DNA of 64,000 nt from Staphylococcus petrasii (GCF_002902565.1 NZ_PPRC01000013.1:27481-91480), one strand, 5' to 3'; counted from the first letter of the stretch, positions 35,796 to 45,899 are shown. A program made the numbers and translations. The notes: a model not told the origin generated them from the sequence alone.

Positions 35796-36740
35796 ATGAA
35801 AAAGTTTAAAATAACTTTCATACTTCTGGCATTGTCCCTCGTAGTATTATCTGGATGTGGATTACCAGGTCTAGGCGATGGCAATGCGAAAGACAGTGTT
35901 AAAATCACTGCAACAGAAACTAGTGAAACAAAAATCATGGCAAATATTGAGAAATTAATGATTGAGCATTACACACATGGAAAGGTTAAACCTACAATTA
36001 TAGGTAACTTAGGGTCTAGTATCATTCAACATAACGCGTTACAACGTGGCGATGTGAATATGTCGGCGGTACGTTATACAGGAACTGAATTGACAAGTGT
36101 GTTAGACGCGCCACCTACAAAAGATCCGAAAAAGGCGATGGCAGAGTCGCAAAAACTTTTCAAAAAGAAATATGATCAAAAGTTCTATAATTCATTTGGG
36201 TTTGCCAACACTTATGCATTTATGGTGACCAAAGAAGTTGCTGATAAATATCATTTGGAAAAGGTCTCAGATTTGAAAAAACACAAAGACGAATTACGCT
36301 TGGGTATGGATACGCAATGGATGAACCGTGCGGGTGATGGTTACCCAGCGTTCCAAAAAGATTATGGCTTTAAGTTTGCGAGTGCACGTCCAATGCAAAT
36401 TGGTTTAGTGTATGATGCATTAAAGAATAAGAAATTAGACGTGGCTGTAGGTTATTCAACGGATGGTCGTATTGCAGCGTATAATTTAAAGGTTCTTAAA
36501 GATGATCGTAAGTTCTTCCCACCGTATGATGGTAGTCCGTTAGCAACAGAGAAATTGGTTAAAGATAATCCAGAAATTGATAAAGCATTAAAGAAATTAG
36601 AAGGTAAAATTAGTACAAAAGATATGCAGAAATTAAACTATGAAGCGGATGGTAAAGGTAAAGAGCCTGCTGTTATTGCTGAAGAGTATGTGAAAAAACA
36701 TAACTATTTCGAAGATGATAAGAAGGGTGGTCAAAAATAA
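35796..36740 (+). CDS. opuCC: Osmoprotectant-binding lipoprotein OpuCC
   Basis: 314 residues. The signal peptide ends in the lipobox LSGC near residues 18-21, so it is anchored to the outer membrane face. The mature part resembles OpuAC/OpuCC-type binding proteins, with ATETSETKIMANIEKLMIEH, VRYTGTEL and RLGMDTQWMNRAGDGY. Aromatic-cage ligands are expected in the substrate site. It delivers compatible solutes to OpuCB/CD. It lies 25 bases after opuCB, with GGGAGG before its ATG. Confidence 0.93.
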   Translation: MKKFKITFILLALSLVVLSGCGLPGLGDGNAKDSVKITATETSETKIMANIEKLMIEHYTHGKVKPTIIGNLGSSIIQHNALQRGDVNMSAVRYTGTELTSVLDAPPTKDPKKAMAESQKLFKKKYDQKFYNSFGFANTYAFMVTKEVADKYHLEKVSDLKKHKDELRLGMDTQWMNRAGDGYPAFQKDYGFKFASARPMQIGLVYDALKNKKLDVAVGYSTDGRIAAYNLKVLKDDRKFFPPYDGSPLATEKLVKDNPEIDKALKKLEGKISTKDMQKLNYEADGKGKEPAVIAEEYVKKHNYFEDDKKGGQK

Positions 36741-37423
36741 TGAAAGGTAACTTATTAAGCTCACTTTATGAATATTATACCTTGAACTTTGGCTATCTTA
36801 TGGAGTTATTTTTTAAACATTTATTAATGTCGATTTATGGTGTGCTATTCGCGTGTATTATTGGAATTCCATTAGGGATACTTATTGCACGTTATTCTAA
36901 GTTAGCGTGGCCAGTCATTACGATAGCGAATATTATTCAAACGGTACCTGCTATCGCTATGTTAGCTATCTTGATGTTAGCGTTAGGCTTAGGACCAACG
37001 ACAGTAGTTGTGGCTGTATTCTTGTATGCGTTACTTCCGATTATAAAGAATACTTACACTGGGATTACAGAAGTGGATCATAACATTAAAGATGCGGGTA
37101 AAGGTATGGGTATGACAAGTAATCAAATTATGCGCATGATTGAATTACCTTTATCATTATCTGTTATTATCGGAGGTATTCGTATCGCACTTGTTGTTGC
37201 CATTGGTATTGTAGCTATTGGCTCATTTATTGGTGCACCAACACTTGGTGATATCATCATTCGTGGTACGAACTCAACAGACGGTACGGTCTTCATTTTA
37301 GCGGGGGCTATTCCTATTGCTTTAATTGCGATTATTATTGATTTAGGTTTACGCGGTTTAGAAAGAAAATTAGACCCAACACATAAGAGTAAAAAGAATA
37401 AACAAGTTCAAAGTGTGAACTAA
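36740..37423 (+). CDS. opuCD: Osmoprotectant ABC transporter permease OpuCD
   Basis: 227 residues with about six membrane segments and the coupling loop near GKGMGMTSNQIMRMIELPLSLS. It is related to OpuCB. Overlaps opuCC by one base (TAATG), completing the ATPase-permease-binding protein-permease order of opuCABCD. The last residues are basic. A strong shared terminator follows. Confidence 0.93.
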   Translation: MKGNLLSSLYEYYTLNFGYLMELFFKHLLMSIYGVLFACIIGIPLGILIARYSKLAWPVITIANIIQTVPAIAMLAILMLALGLGPTTVVVAVFLYALLPIIKNTYTGITEVDHNIKDAGKGMGMTSNQIMRMIELPLSLSVIIGGIRIALVVAIGIVAIGSFIGAPTLGDIIIRGTNSTDGTVFILAGAIPIALIAIIIDLGLRGLERKLDPTHKSKKNKQVQSVN

Positions 37424-37430
37424 TATATTA

Positions 37431-37490
37431 AAAAGCGTTGATTAGCAAGTGAGGTAGAGAAGTCTACTACTTGTTAATCAACGCTTTTCT
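37431..37490. terminator. Bidirectional terminator between opuCD and lrgB
   Basis: A near-perfect 20-bp stem, AAAAGCGTTGATTAGCAAGT against ACTTGTTAATCAACGCTTTT, lies between the two convergent stops and serves both operons. Confidence 0.9.
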
Positions 37491-37526
37491 TTATTAAATC
37501 AAGTCTTCAATTAAAGTATTGTCACA

Positions 37527-38228
37527 TTAGAATAAGAATGATGCTAATGGTGGTACAATCGCTACGATAATGACACCTACGATAACCACGGCGATACTAC
37601 CCATTGATTCTTCAGTTTCGCCAAATGATTTCGCAGCAGCTACGCCTAGTGTGTGGCCACTTGTACCTAATGCTAAACCGCGAGCGATTGGATTTGAAAT
37701 TTTGAACCATTTTACAATCTTAGGTCCAAGTGCTGAGATAACTACGGCGTTTAGAATAACCGCAAGAGATGTTAATTCTTTTACACCGCCGATACCGTCA
37801 GAAACTGGTAAGGCAATAGCTGTTGTAGCCGCTTGTGGTAACATTGACGCACCAATTTTATCTCCTAATTGGAAGATAATATTAACAAGGTAAATTAAAA
37901 TTAATGCGATAAGTGTACCGATGGCGATACCGCCAAAGATTTGTAACCAATATTTTTTAAGAACGTCACGCTTTTTGTATAGTGGGATGGCGAAACTAAT
38001 AGTTGCTGGTTCTAAGAAGAAATTGATGATGTCGCCACCGATTTTATAGTTTTCATAGCTAATGCCTGTAATTTTTAAGAAAGCAATTCCTGCCACCATT
38101 GCTACGAAAAGAGGGGCAAGTAAGAAAAAGCCATTTGTTTTTTTATAAAAATATTGTGCGATGACAAACGGAATAAGTGATACAAGTATTCCAAAGTAAG
38201 GTGTTGTAATTCCTAAATGTTCAGCCAT
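37527..38228 (-). CDS. lrgB: LrgB, antiholin-like regulator of murein hydrolase activity
   Basis: 233 residues with six or more membrane segments. It has the LrgB family features [17 protein letters not shown] and [19 protein letters not shown]. Together with LrgA it restrains murein hydrolases and lysis, and has been linked to pyruvate uptake. Its start overlaps the lrgA stop by one base, so the two are co-translated. The terminator is shared with opuCD. Confidence 0.93.
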   Translation of the reverse strand: MAEHLGITTPYFGILVSLIPFVIAQYFYKKTNGFFLLAPLFVAMVAGIAFLKITGISYENYKIGGDIINFFLEPATISFAIPLYKKRDVLKKYWLQIFGGIAIGTLIALILIYLVNIIFQLGDKIGASMLPQAATTAIALPVSDGIGGVKELTSLAVILNAVVISALGPKIVKWFKISNPIARGLALGTSGHTLGVAAAKSFGETEESMGSIAVVIVGVIIVAIVPPLASFLF

Positions 38229-38683
38229 TAGTTACCCTCCCCAAGTTTTGTTTTTTCGTTTTGTTCTTTAGTTGGAAATAGTGTTTTAGTTACGAATAAT
38301 TGTGAAACAAATCCAACACAGACTAATAATAATAATGTTGAAATAATAATTAATAATAAAATTAAAATTGGATGCTGGCTTAAAAGTGGAAGTGAATTAA
38401 TAACTGAAATACCAGCTGGAACGAATAGGAAACTAATGTTGTCGGTTAAAGCTGTTCCCACTTTTTCCACTTGGCCTAATTTAACTATGCCTGTACATAA
38501 TAAGATGAATAATAGTACGAGCCCGATAACTGAAGCGGGCATTGGAAATGGAATGAAACTTTCGATAATTTTAGAGATAAATAATACAACAGAAATCGTT
38601 AATGCTTGTTGGAAGAAGTTGTAAGTTTTTGAAACTTTATTACTTCCCTTAGCATTTGCAGGTTGTGATGGTTGTTGAGCCAT
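38228..38683 (-). CDS. lrgA: LrgA, antiholin-like membrane protein
   Basis: 151 residues, about four membrane segments, with the LrgA/CidA motif of the holin-like family ([20 protein letters not shown]). The N-terminal extension is polar and Gln/Pro-rich. GAGGGAG precedes the start. It opens the lrgAB operon, which is activated by LytSR next door. The upstream region contains a cre site, so CcpA control by carbon source is likely. Confidence 0.92.
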   Translation of the reverse strand: MAQQPSQPANAKGSNKVSKTYNFFQQALTISVVLFISKIIESFIPFPMPASVIGLVLLFILLCTGIVKLGQVEKVGTALTDNISFLFVPAGISVINSLPLLSQHPILILLLIIISTLLLLVCVGFVSQLFVTKTLFPTKEQNEKTKLGEGN

Positions 38684-38725
38684 ATGCTACGCTCCCTCTC
38701 TTTATTTCTTTGTCTATAGTTTAGT

Positions 38726-38740
38726 ATGAAAACGTTTACT
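38726..38740. promoter_or_regulatory. cre (CcpA) site upstream of lrgA
   Basis: ATGAAAACGTTTACT agrees at every position with the Gram-positive cre consensus WTGNAANCGNWNNCW. It sits 43 bases upstream of the lrgA start. A second TGAAAACG arm recurs inverted as CGTTTTCA (38747-38754), giving an 8-bp inverted repeat. Confidence 0.7.
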
Positions 38741-38822
38741 CGTGACCGTTTTCAAAGTGAGTTACAAATATAAAGTGGTGAGTTGCATTATTTTAAAGGT
38801 GAAAATCATGAGGAAATAAAAA

Positions 38823-38858
38823 ATGAGCAGGGGACAGTTGATCTGTCTCCTTACTCAT
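38823..38858 (-). terminator. Terminator of lytSR
   Basis: An ATGAG.AGGGGACAG / CTGTCTCC.T.CTCAT stem with a T-rich tail on the - strand, 14 bases after the lytR stop. It separates lytSR from lrgAB. Confidence 0.8.
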
Positions 38859-38871
38859 CTTTTTAAAGTAT

Positions 38872-39639
38872 TTATAGTAATCCTATTTCTTGTTTGAAAT
38901 TTTTCATAAATGAACGGCTAACTTGGAACTTATCGCCCGTCGCCATAGTGACTTGATATGTATAGTTAAACCAATGTTCAACGCTGTCAATGTATTTCTT
39001 ATTAATAATAGTAGCTCGATGAATCTTGATAAATTTGTGCTCAGATATTTTCTTTTCAAAATGCGTTAGAGGTTCGGCAGTTTGATATGTACGTTTCACT
39101 GTAGTAATAGTTGTAATCCCATTATTAACTGAAAGAGCTACAATTTCGTCGATATTAATAACATAAATACGTTCGTCAACTTCGATAGGAATAACGGATT
39201 TATTAGCAATATTAGCTTCGGATAAAGAGGTATTGGCTGAGTGTTCTTGGTTATCTTCTTCACTGTTACCTGTATTTAAATGACGTGCTTTATCGACTTT
39301 TTGCACAGCTTGCGCAACTCTTTCTAGCTCGAATGGTTTTAAAATATAGTCGATGGCATTGAGCTCGAATGCTTTCACCGCAAAGGTATCATGTGCAGTA
39401 GCGAAAACGATATACGGTGGCTGTTTCATTTTTTGAATTTTATGCGCTAAGTCGATGCCATTTTCATCCATTAAATTAATATCTAGAAAGACTAAATCAT
39501 ATGTTTCATATAATAGTTTTTCTAACGTTTCTTCCACAGTTTCAGCTTCTTCAATTAATTCAAATTTCGATAATTCATTCAGTAGATAATGTAATTCGTT
39601 ACGAGCTAGAGGCTCATCATCTACGATTAACGTCTTCAC
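38872..39639 (-). CDS. lytR: LytR response regulator (LytTR DNA-binding)
   Basis: 255 residues from a GTG start. A receiver domain (VDDEP, Asp of [19 protein letters not shown]) is followed by a LytTR DNA-binding domain with [12 protein letters not shown] and [10 protein letters not shown], ending in [18 protein letters not shown] longer version starting at ATG 39645 puts GGAGG only two bases away. The GTG at 39639 has eight bases spacing and gives the usual [16 protein letters not shown] start. It activates lrgAB in the LytSR pathway, signalling membrane potential. Confidence 0.93.
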   Translation of the reverse strand: MKTLIVDDEPLARNELHYLLNELSKFELIEEAETVEETLEKLLYETYDLVFLDINLMDENGIDLAHKIQKMKQPPYIVFATAHDTFAVKAFELNAIDYILKPFELERVAQAVQKVDKARHLNTGNSEEDNQEHSANTSLSEANIANKSVIPIEVDERIYVINIDEIVALSVNNGITTITTVKRTYQTAEPLTHFEKKISEHKFIKIHRATIINKKYIDSVEHWFNYTYQVTMATGDKFQVSRSFMKNFKQEIGLL

Positions 39640-39658
39640 TTCCATTTCCTCCTTTGTA

Positions 39659-41398
39659 TTATGACTTATATGGAATCTGACAACTTACAGTGGTCCCTTG
39701 AGAAGTTGAATCAAAAAGTAATCTCGCTTCATCGCCATAAAGTCCAATTAAGCGACGATTAAGATTCTCTAATGCGCTACCTGTGCCTGTCTCTGAATTG
39801 ACGCTCATTTGTCCAAGCATTGGTAATTTATCTTCCGCAATTCCGCTACCATTATCACTCACTACTATGCGAAGATGATGTTCCTCATCATTGACTTCTA
39901 CACGTACGACGTTGTCTTTTCGGCGATGTTTAAATGCATGTTTGATCGCATTTTCCACTAGAATTTGAATAATAAATGGTGGAATTAATGCGTTTTTGCA
40001 GGCTTCATCAATATGATAGTGAATGATAAAGCGATTCGGGAAACGTGCCTGTTCTAGTGAAAGATAGGCTTCTACTTGTTGTAATTCTTTATCTAGCGTA
40101 ATGGTGTTGTTGCGTGCGCCTTGCAAATTGGATCTAAAGAATTGGCTTAATTGTAATAGTAATTTACGCGCTTTTTCACTATCAATGCGGACTAATGCTG
40201 AGATGGTATTAATCGCATTAAAGAAGAAGTGTGGATTAACCTGTGCTTGCAGAGATTTAATTTCTGCATCTCTTAAGAGTTTACTTTGTGTCTCAGCTTG
40301 GCCTAATTCTAATTGACTTGAAAAGATGTCCGCTAACCCTCGCGCCAGCTGTTTTGTAGAGTGTGTAATATTGTTTTCTTCAGTGAAATAGAATTTTAAT
40401 GTCCCAGCTACTTCATTCTGTATCATTAACGGAATCACGATGGCTGCCGTTAAAGGACAATGTGGGTTATTGCATCCGATTTCTTCTTTAGAATGTGCTT
40501 CTTTTAAATGCTCTGTTCGAATAACCTCTTTTGAAAGGTGAGTGATGATAGCTTTCTTAGCCACGTGGTGGTCACTTCCGGCACCCACATGGGTTAAAAT
40601 ATCTGTTTTATTAGTGATAGCCACGGCCGATACTTTCATTAATTTTAAAATAATTTCAGCAACCGGACGTGCAGAAGCTTCATTGAGACCCGAACGAAAA
40701 TAGGGCAACGTCTTATTGGCAAGTTCTAGTACATCATGAGTCTGAACTGCACGCGTTTGTTCTTCTTGTTGTAAGGTAGACAAAATAATAGATAAGAAAA
40801 TAGCAGTTCCTAAGCTGTTAATAAGAATCATCGGTAAACCAATAAATTTGACTAACGACCAAGCCGATGCCATATCATCTGAGAAAAGAATGATACATGC
40901 CATTTGAATAGCTTCATTTACGACGCCGATAATCGCGCCTGTTAACACTTTAGGATAGGTGTAGCGACGCATTGTTCGATAGCCGTAAAAACCAGAAATT
41001 AAGGCAATAATGACGGAAGAAATTAAATATGTATACGCATTTGCACCACCAATATAAATACGAGACACGCCTGAAATAATTCCTACAATGATTGCCACAA
41101 AAGGTCCGCCTATAAGCCCCGACATACCAATCGTCAGTACGCGTGTATTTGCGAGGGACGCATTTTCGTTTAAATGATAGTAAATATTGCTAGAAATAAT
41201 TTTGCCGTTTTCAATTTCTATCCCTGTAAAATTAGAAAGAATTGCGAATAATGAAAAGAGAATCGTTAATTGCCATTGGGAACGGAGCTTTTCACGTTCA
41301 CCCATCATCGTTTTAAAATGATTAATATTCATCAACATATAGGCAATGATAATAATTAAACCTACACGTTCTAGTAACAATATAAATAAGTTAAACAT
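39659..41398 (-). CDS. lytS: LytS sensor histidine kinase
   Basis: 579 residues. N-terminal membrane part with six segments (5TM-type receptors, near residues 1-200), then a GAF domain (~230-350), then a LytS-type kinase with the H in [10 protein letters not shown] and an ATPase G box [11 protein letters not shown]. It senses changes in membrane potential and phosphorylates LytR. The next gene starts about 20 bases on, so the two are co-transcribed. AGGTG precedes the ATG. Unlike in S. aureus, scdA is not upstream here (it lies at 57641). Confidence 0.93.
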   Translation of the reverse strand: MFNLFILLLERVGLIIIIAYMLMNINHFKTMMGEREKLRSQWQLTILFSLFAILSNFTGIEIENGKIISSNIYYHLNENASLANTRVLTIGMSGLIGGPFVAIIVGIISGVSRIYIGGANAYTYLISSVIIALISGFYGYRTMRRYTYPKVLTGAIIGVVNEAIQMACIILFSDDMASAWSLVKFIGLPMILINSLGTAIFLSIILSTLQQEEQTRAVQTHDVLELANKTLPYFRSGLNEASARPVAEIILKLMKVSAVAITNKTDILTHVGAGSDHHVAKKAIITHLSKEVIRTEHLKEAHSKEEIGCNNPHCPLTAAIVIPLMIQNEVAGTLKFYFTEENNITHSTKQLARGLADIFSSQLELGQAETQSKLLRDAEIKSLQAQVNPHFFFNAINTISALVRIDSEKARKLLLQLSQFFRSNLQGARNNTITLDKELQQVEAYLSLEQARFPNRFIIHYHIDEACKNALIPPFIIQILVENAIKHAFKHRRKDNVVRVEVNDEEHHLRIVVSDNGSGIAEDKLPMLGQMSVNSETGTGSALENLNRRLIGLYGDEARLLFDSTSQGTTVSCQIPYKS

Positions 41399-41621
41399 TG
41401 ACTCGCACCTATTGTTAAAATTTTGAAAATAAATTTATTATAACTTTATTTATTATAATATGAGGAAAATAAAGTTGATAGACATAAAGCATTACTTATA
41501 TTTACGAAAATATGAAATTTATTAATATAGATGAGTTTATATATTCAAATTAATCATAATTTGAAAAAATAAAGTATTTTGTGAAGTCATTTAAGCGTAA
41601 TTGTGATAAGGTTTTTAATAT

Positions 41622-41635
41622 AAACTAATTAGTTT
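41622..41635. promoter_or_regulatory. Perfect 14-bp palindrome upstream of the NorB-like gene
   Basis: AAACTAATTAGTTT is fully palindromic and lies 35 bases before the start of the efflux gene, within the likely promoter/leader. This suits a TetR- or MarR-type repressor site, but the A/T content lowers its weight. Confidence 0.4.
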
Positions 41636-41669
41636 TAGTTTTTAGGGTATATTAGGAGGAGTTTTTCAA

Positions 41670-43070
41670 ATGGAGTCTTCAAAAGAATTTAGGGGAGATA
41701 ATAGACTACTCATAGGAATTATTATTGGGGTACTTACGTTTTGGTTGTTTGCTCAATCTCTTTTAAATCTATTACCAACGCTACAATCGTCATTTAATAC
41801 AGATATGGGCACAATCAATATTGCGGTGAGTTTATCCGCATTATTCTCAGGTTTATTTATTGTAGGTGCTGGGGATATTGCCGATAAATTTGGGCGCGTT
41901 AAGATGACCTATTTAGGTTTAGCTTTGAGTATTATTGGATCATTATTATTAATTATTGCTCCAGTTGCTTGGTTATTATTAATAGGACGTGCGTTACAGG
42001 GACTATCAGGCGCGTTCATTATGCCATCAACACTTGCGATTATTAATGAATATTACATTGGAAAAGAAAGACAACGTGCAGTGAGTTACTGGTCAATCGG
42101 TTCATGGGGTGGTAGTGGTGTATGTTCACTATTTGGTGGATTTGTGGCTTCTAAAATTGGTTGGCAATGGATATTTATTGTATCAATTGTATTATCTATC
42201 TTAGCCATATTCTTAATTAAACACACGCCTGAAACGAAATATGAACCGGAAACTAAAGGAAACGATAATAAATCAAAATTTGATGTAATGGGGCTTATTT
42301 TACTTGTGATTACATTATTAAGTGTCAATGTTATGGTGACACAAGCCGCTGATCGTGGATTATTCTCACCAATGATTTTATCTCTAGGCGCAGTTTTCTT
42401 AGTGGCTGGAATTTTATTTATCATTCGTGAGCTTAAAGCTGAAAATCCATTAGTTGATTTTCATTTATTTATGAATAAAGGCTACAGTGGTGCGACACTT
42501 TCTAACTTCATGTTAAATGGTGTAGCTGGTGGTACTTTAATTGTTGTTAACACATATTATCAAAGTCAATTAGGATTTAGCTCATTACAAGCAGGTCTCA
42601 TTTCTATTACGTATCTTGTAGCTGTACTTATCATGATACGTGTAGGTGAAAAGTTATTACAAAAACAAGGAGCAAGAAGACCATTATTAATGGGTAGTGG
42701 CTTTACTTTTGTTGGTTTATTGTTACTCTCATTAACATTTTTACCAAATGTAGCTTATATTATTTCTAGTATTATAGGTTATTTATTATTTGGTATTGGT
42801 TTAGGTACATACGCGACACCTTCAACAGATACAGCAGTTGCTGAAGCACCTGACGATAAAGTTGGGGTAGCATCTGGTGTGTATAAAATGGCATCTTCAT
42901 TAGGAAATGCCTTTGGTGTAGCGATGTCTAGTACAATTTACGGATTTTGCGCTTCTCAAATGAATTTACAACTTGGTGGCGCAGCTGGGGTAATATTCAA
43001 CGCAGGTATTGCTTTAACTGCTTTCATTACAATCTTATTCTTAGTTCCTAAAAAAGTAGGTAAAATTTAA
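41670..43070 (+). CDS. NorB/NorC-family MFS multidrug efflux transporter
   Basis: 466 residues, 14 predicted membrane segments (DHA2). The sequence closely tracks the S. aureus NorB/NorC type: LLIGIIIGVLTFWLFAQS, NTDMGTINIAVSLSALFSG, GRALQGLSGAFIMPSTLA, YWSIGSWGGSGVCSLFGG and YATPSTDTAVAEAPDDKVG. NorB-type pumps export quinolones and other hydrophobic compounds; the exact profile is not inferable. AGGAGG lies 11 bases before the ATG. A terminator follows. Single gene. Confidence 0.85.
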   Translation: MESSKEFRGDNRLLIGIIIGVLTFWLFAQSLLNLLPTLQSSFNTDMGTINIAVSLSALFSGLFIVGAGDIADKFGRVKMTYLGLALSIIGSLLLIIAPVAWLLLIGRALQGLSGAFIMPSTLAIINEYYIGKERQRAVSYWSIGSWGGSGVCSLFGGFVASKIGWQWIFIVSIVLSILAIFLIKHTPETKYEPETKGNDNKSKFDVMGLILLVITLLSVNVMVTQAADRGLFSPMILSLGAVFLVAGILFIIRELKAENPLVDFHLFMNKGYSGATLSNFMLNGVAGGTLIVVNTYYQSQLGFSSLQAGLISITYLVAVLIMIRVGEKLLQKQGARRPLLMGSGFTFVGLLLLSLTFLPNVAYIISSIIGYLLFGIGLGTYATPSTDTAVAEAPDDKVGVASGVYKMASSLGNAFGVAMSSTIYGFCASQMNLQLGGAAGVIFNAGIALTAFITILFLVPKKVGKI

Positions 43071-43083
43071 TATTATATCCTTA

Positions 43084-43140
43084 AATGGGAATGATATAGA
43101 AATCCTTCATTAAACCGATTTCTGTATCGTTCCCATTTTT
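43084..43140. terminator. Terminator of the NorB-like gene
   Basis: AAATGGGAATGATA.AGAAATC pairs with GATTTCT.TATCGTTCCCATTT, with A and T runs at each end. Confidence 0.85.
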
Positions 43141-43210
43141 CAATAAATAGATAGAATAAGTCTGTATAAAGTAAATTTATTTAAAAATCAAGAATATTTC
43201 GTAAACAATA

Positions 43211-43239
43211 TTGACTGACAATAGGTGAAGTAGTATTTT
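43211..43239 (+). promoter_or_regulatory. Sigma-A promoter of the ketopantoate reductase gene
   Basis: TTGACT at 43211-43216, 17 bases, TATTTT at 43234-43239: five of six and four of six matches to consensus at ideal spacing. Confidence 0.55.
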
Positions 43240-43272
43240 AAAATCATCATTAACAAAAAGGAGTTATGACAT

Positions 43273-44205
43273 ATGAAAATAGCGATTGCTGGTTCAGGGG
43301 CGTTAGGTAGTGGATTTGGAGCAATGTTATATCGACAAGGTTATGACGTAACCTTAATTGATGGTTGGGAACCTCAAGCTACAGCCGTTAAAAAAGATGG
43401 GTTACATATTGATATTAATGGGGAACAACATCATTTAAATATTCCAATGTATCAAGATACAGAAATTCCAAAAGATGCTAAGTATGATGTGATCTTTTTA
43501 TTCACTAAAGCCATGCAACTTCATGACATGTTACAACATATTCAATCGCACATTCATGACAACACGATTATGGTTTGTACGATGAATGGTTTAAAACATG
43601 AGCGTAAAATTGCAAACTATGTTGATGAAGCACGTATTGTCAGAGGGGTAACAACTTGGACGGCTGGTTTAGAGTCTCCAGGGCATACGCATTTAATGGG
43701 CGCGGGTCCTGTTGAGATTGGTGCACTTGTAGAAGAAGGACAACCCAATGTGGATACAGTATTTGATATTTTAGAAAAAGCAAAACTTAATCCTCATAAA
43801 AGCGAAGATTTACAACAATCGATTTGGAAGAAAATTTGCGTAAATGGTACGGCAAATGCATTATGTACTATTTTAGAATGTCGTTTATCTAATCTAAATG
43901 AAAGTGATTATGCGAGAAAACTCGTTTATAAAATTACTCAAGAAATTGTTCAAGTTGCGACAGTGGATGGCGTACATTTAAATGCAGACGAAGTTTACAA
44001 TTATCTTATTGATTTAAATGATAAAGTGGGACCTCACTTCCCATCAATGTATCAAGATTTAATTAATAATAATCGTTTAACTGAGATTGATTATATTAAT
44101 GGTGCTGTGGCTAAATTAGGTGCTGAACATCATATCGAAGCGCCAGTTAACCAATTTGTAGCTAATATGGTTCACGCTAAAGAAGAACAACGTCACGCGA
44201 AATAA
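43273..44205 (+). CDS. 2-dehydropantoate 2-reductase (ketopantoate reductase)
   Basis: 310 residues. N-terminal dinucleotide-binding loop GSGALGSGFGAML at residues 7-19, FLFTKAMQL with the catalytic Lys, and the C-terminal helical domain with KKICVNGTANALCTI. It reduces ketopantoate to pantoate with NADPH in CoA synthesis. AAAGGAG precedes the ATG. There are no pan genes nearby, so it may also be a paralogous reductase for another oxo acid. Confidence 0.85.
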   Translation: MKIAIAGSGALGSGFGAMLYRQGYDVTLIDGWEPQATAVKKDGLHIDINGEQHHLNIPMYQDTEIPKDAKYDVIFLFTKAMQLHDMLQHIQSHIHDNTIMVCTMNGLKHERKIANYVDEARIVRGVTTWTAGLESPGHTHLMGAGPVEIGALVEEGQPNVDTVFDILEKAKLNPHKSEDLQQSIWKKICVNGTANALCTILECRLSNLNESDYARKLVYKITQEIVQVATVDGVHLNADEVYNYLIDLNDKVGPHFPSMYQDLINNNRLTEIDYINGAVAKLGAEHHIEAPVNQFVANMVHAKEEQRHAK

Positions 44206-44347
44206 GTTAACTATTCTCAGCCTTTGAAGTTGCATGTAAATGTGATATTCAAGGGCTTCAATTATGTTTACTTTTAAAAATTTTAATTTTGGGGTAAAAC
44301 TATAAATAATTGAAAAGATTATCGACAAAATAGGAGTTGTGATAATA

Positions 44348-44821
44348 ATGAATCAAACAACGAAACGTATCCTTATAACTGGTGTTGTAGGTGGTCTGTT
44401 AAGTGGTGCTGTAAAGATGGGCTGGGAAGGTCTTGTGCCTCCTAGAACACCTGAACGCGATGAAGAGCCACCGCCAATGACATTACTTAATAAATTAGGT
44501 CTACCTGAGAATATTAAGAATGCAACATATCACTACAATGGAAATGATATTCCTGTGACAGTAATGGGCATTCATTATGGTTTCTCAGTAGCTAATGCAT
44601 TTGCTTATGGTTTATTAGCTGAAAAATGTTCAAAGGTTACGGCTTTAAAAGGTTCATTATTCGGTATAGCCGTGCATATCGCATTCCATGAATATATTTT
44701 ACCGAAACTAGAATTGACGCCTCCAGTTAAAGATTTACCAATTGAAGAGCGTATTTCAGAATTGCTAGGTCATGTTGTATGGATGAATACTATTGATCTA
44801 GTTCGAACTTCTGGAAAATAA
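44348..44821 (+). CDS. YagU family membrane protein (DUF1440)
   Basis: 157 residues. A hydrophobic N-terminus with GVVGGLLSGAVKMGWE and PPRTPERDEEPPP is the YagU hallmark, then further membrane segments (about four in all). It is annotated as linked to acid resistance in E. coli, though function here is not shown. The AGGAG sequence suits the ATG at 44348 and not the upstream GTG at 44339. The next gene starts 56 bases later. Confidence 0.82.
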   Translation: MNQTTKRILITGVVGGLLSGAVKMGWEGLVPPRTPERDEEPPPMTLLNKLGLPENIKNATYHYNGNDIPVTVMGIHYGFSVANAFAYGLLAEKCSKVTALKGSLFGIAVHIAFHEYILPKLELTPPVKDLPIEERISELLGHVVWMNTIDLVRTSGK

Positions 44822-44877
44822 GTAAGAGTTTGGATATTCATTTTCAAAAAAGAGAAATGGAAAGGTGAGTATAAAGT

Positions 44878-45729
44878 ATGGCTAAAATATTTGTAACAGG
44901 CGCGACAGGATTAATCGGTACAAGATTAGTGCAACGTTTGAATGAGGAAGGTCACGAAGTAGCAGGCTTCACGACATCTGAAAAAGGTAAAGAGAAATTA
45001 GAAAATCTTAACGTGAAAGCGTATATTGGCGACATCTTAAAAGCAGATACGATTGACGCAGCAATTGGAGATTTCCGCCCAGAAATCATTATTAATCAAA
45101 TTACTGATTTGAAAAATGTGGATATGGCAGCGAATACGAAAGTACGTGTTGAAGGCGGTAAAAACTTAACGGATGCAGCTTTAAAATATGATGTGAAGAA
45201 AGTTGTAGCGCAAAGTATTGGCTTCATGTATGAACCTGGCGAAGGTTTAGCAACTGAAGAAACACCGCTTGATTACAATTCTGAAGGGGATCGTAAAATT
45301 ACCGTTGATGGTGTTGTTGGCCTTGAAAAAGAAACAGCACGCATGGACAAATATGTCATCTTACGCTTCGGTTGGTTATATGGTCCAGGTACTTGGTACG
45401 GTAAAGACGGCATGATTTATAACCAATTTAAAGATGGTGAAGTGACAATGTCAGATGGCGTAACTTCATTTGTGCACTTAGATGATGCAGTTGAAGTTTC
45501 AATTCAAGCGATGGACTTCGATAATGGTATTTATAATGTGGCAGATGACGAACCAGTGAAAGGTTCAGACTTTGCGTCATGGTACGCTAAAGAAGTTGGC
45601 GTCGATCCTAAAATAACAATTCAACCTGCACAACCATTTGAAAGAGGTATTACGAACGATAAATTTAAAGCCCAAGGCGGTAAATTAATTTATAATACTT
45701 GGAAAGATGGCATGCATCCATTGAAATAA
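44878..45729 (+). CDS. NAD(P)-dependent epimerase/dehydratase (extended SDR)
   Basis: 283 residues. Rossmann motif TGATGLIGTR at residues 7-16. The catalytic Y usually sits in a YxxxK site; here no clear YxxxK is seen, as in the atypical subgroup with RFGWLYGPGTWYG. Substrate unknown: probably a nucleotide-sugar or flavonoid-like dehydratase. GAAAGGTG precedes the ATG. Likely last gene of the run from 43273; a family B repeat follows. Confidence 0.8.
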   Translation: MAKIFVTGATGLIGTRLVQRLNEEGHEVAGFTTSEKGKEKLENLNVKAYIGDILKADTIDAAIGDFRPEIIINQITDLKNVDMAANTKVRVEGGKNLTDAALKYDVKKVVAQSIGFMYEPGEGLATEETPLDYNSEGDRKITVDGVVGLEKETARMDKYVILRFGWLYGPGTWYGKDGMIYNQFKDGEVTMSDGVTSFVHLDDAVEVSIQAMDFDNGIYNVADDEPVKGSDFASWYAKEVGVDPKITIQPAQPFERGITNDKFKAQGGKLIYNTWKDGMHPLK

Positions 45730-45745
45730 GAATAATAATGAAAAA

Positions 45746-45899
45746 GGGCTGAGACAAAATAAAATGTCTCAGCCTTCATTAGCATTATGGCAGTAGCTGA
45801 CTGATTTGAAAATACGCTTAAATTAAGCTTTTTTCAAACCTAGTCATCCTTGCCGGGGCGGGACGACGAAATTATTTTAATTTCTGTCCCGCTCCCTTT
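45746..45899 (-). repeat. 3'-UTR repeat, family B (orientation -)
   Basis: Read on the - strand it starts 11 bases after the yidC stop with GGGAGCGGGACAGAAATT, has GTCCCGCCCCGG and GGCAAGGATGACTAGG, then GCTTAATTTAAGCG and CTACTGCC, and ends in the AGGGCTGAGACA/TGTCTCAGCCTT terminator (45745-45776), which also ends the convergent epimerase gene. Close relative of 58434-58588. Confidence 0.85.

Noticed and set aside
41622..41650. Sigma-B promoter before the NorB-like gene (GGGTAT at 41645)
   Set aside because: No -35 motif at the right distance; the GGGTAT lies next to the ribosome site.
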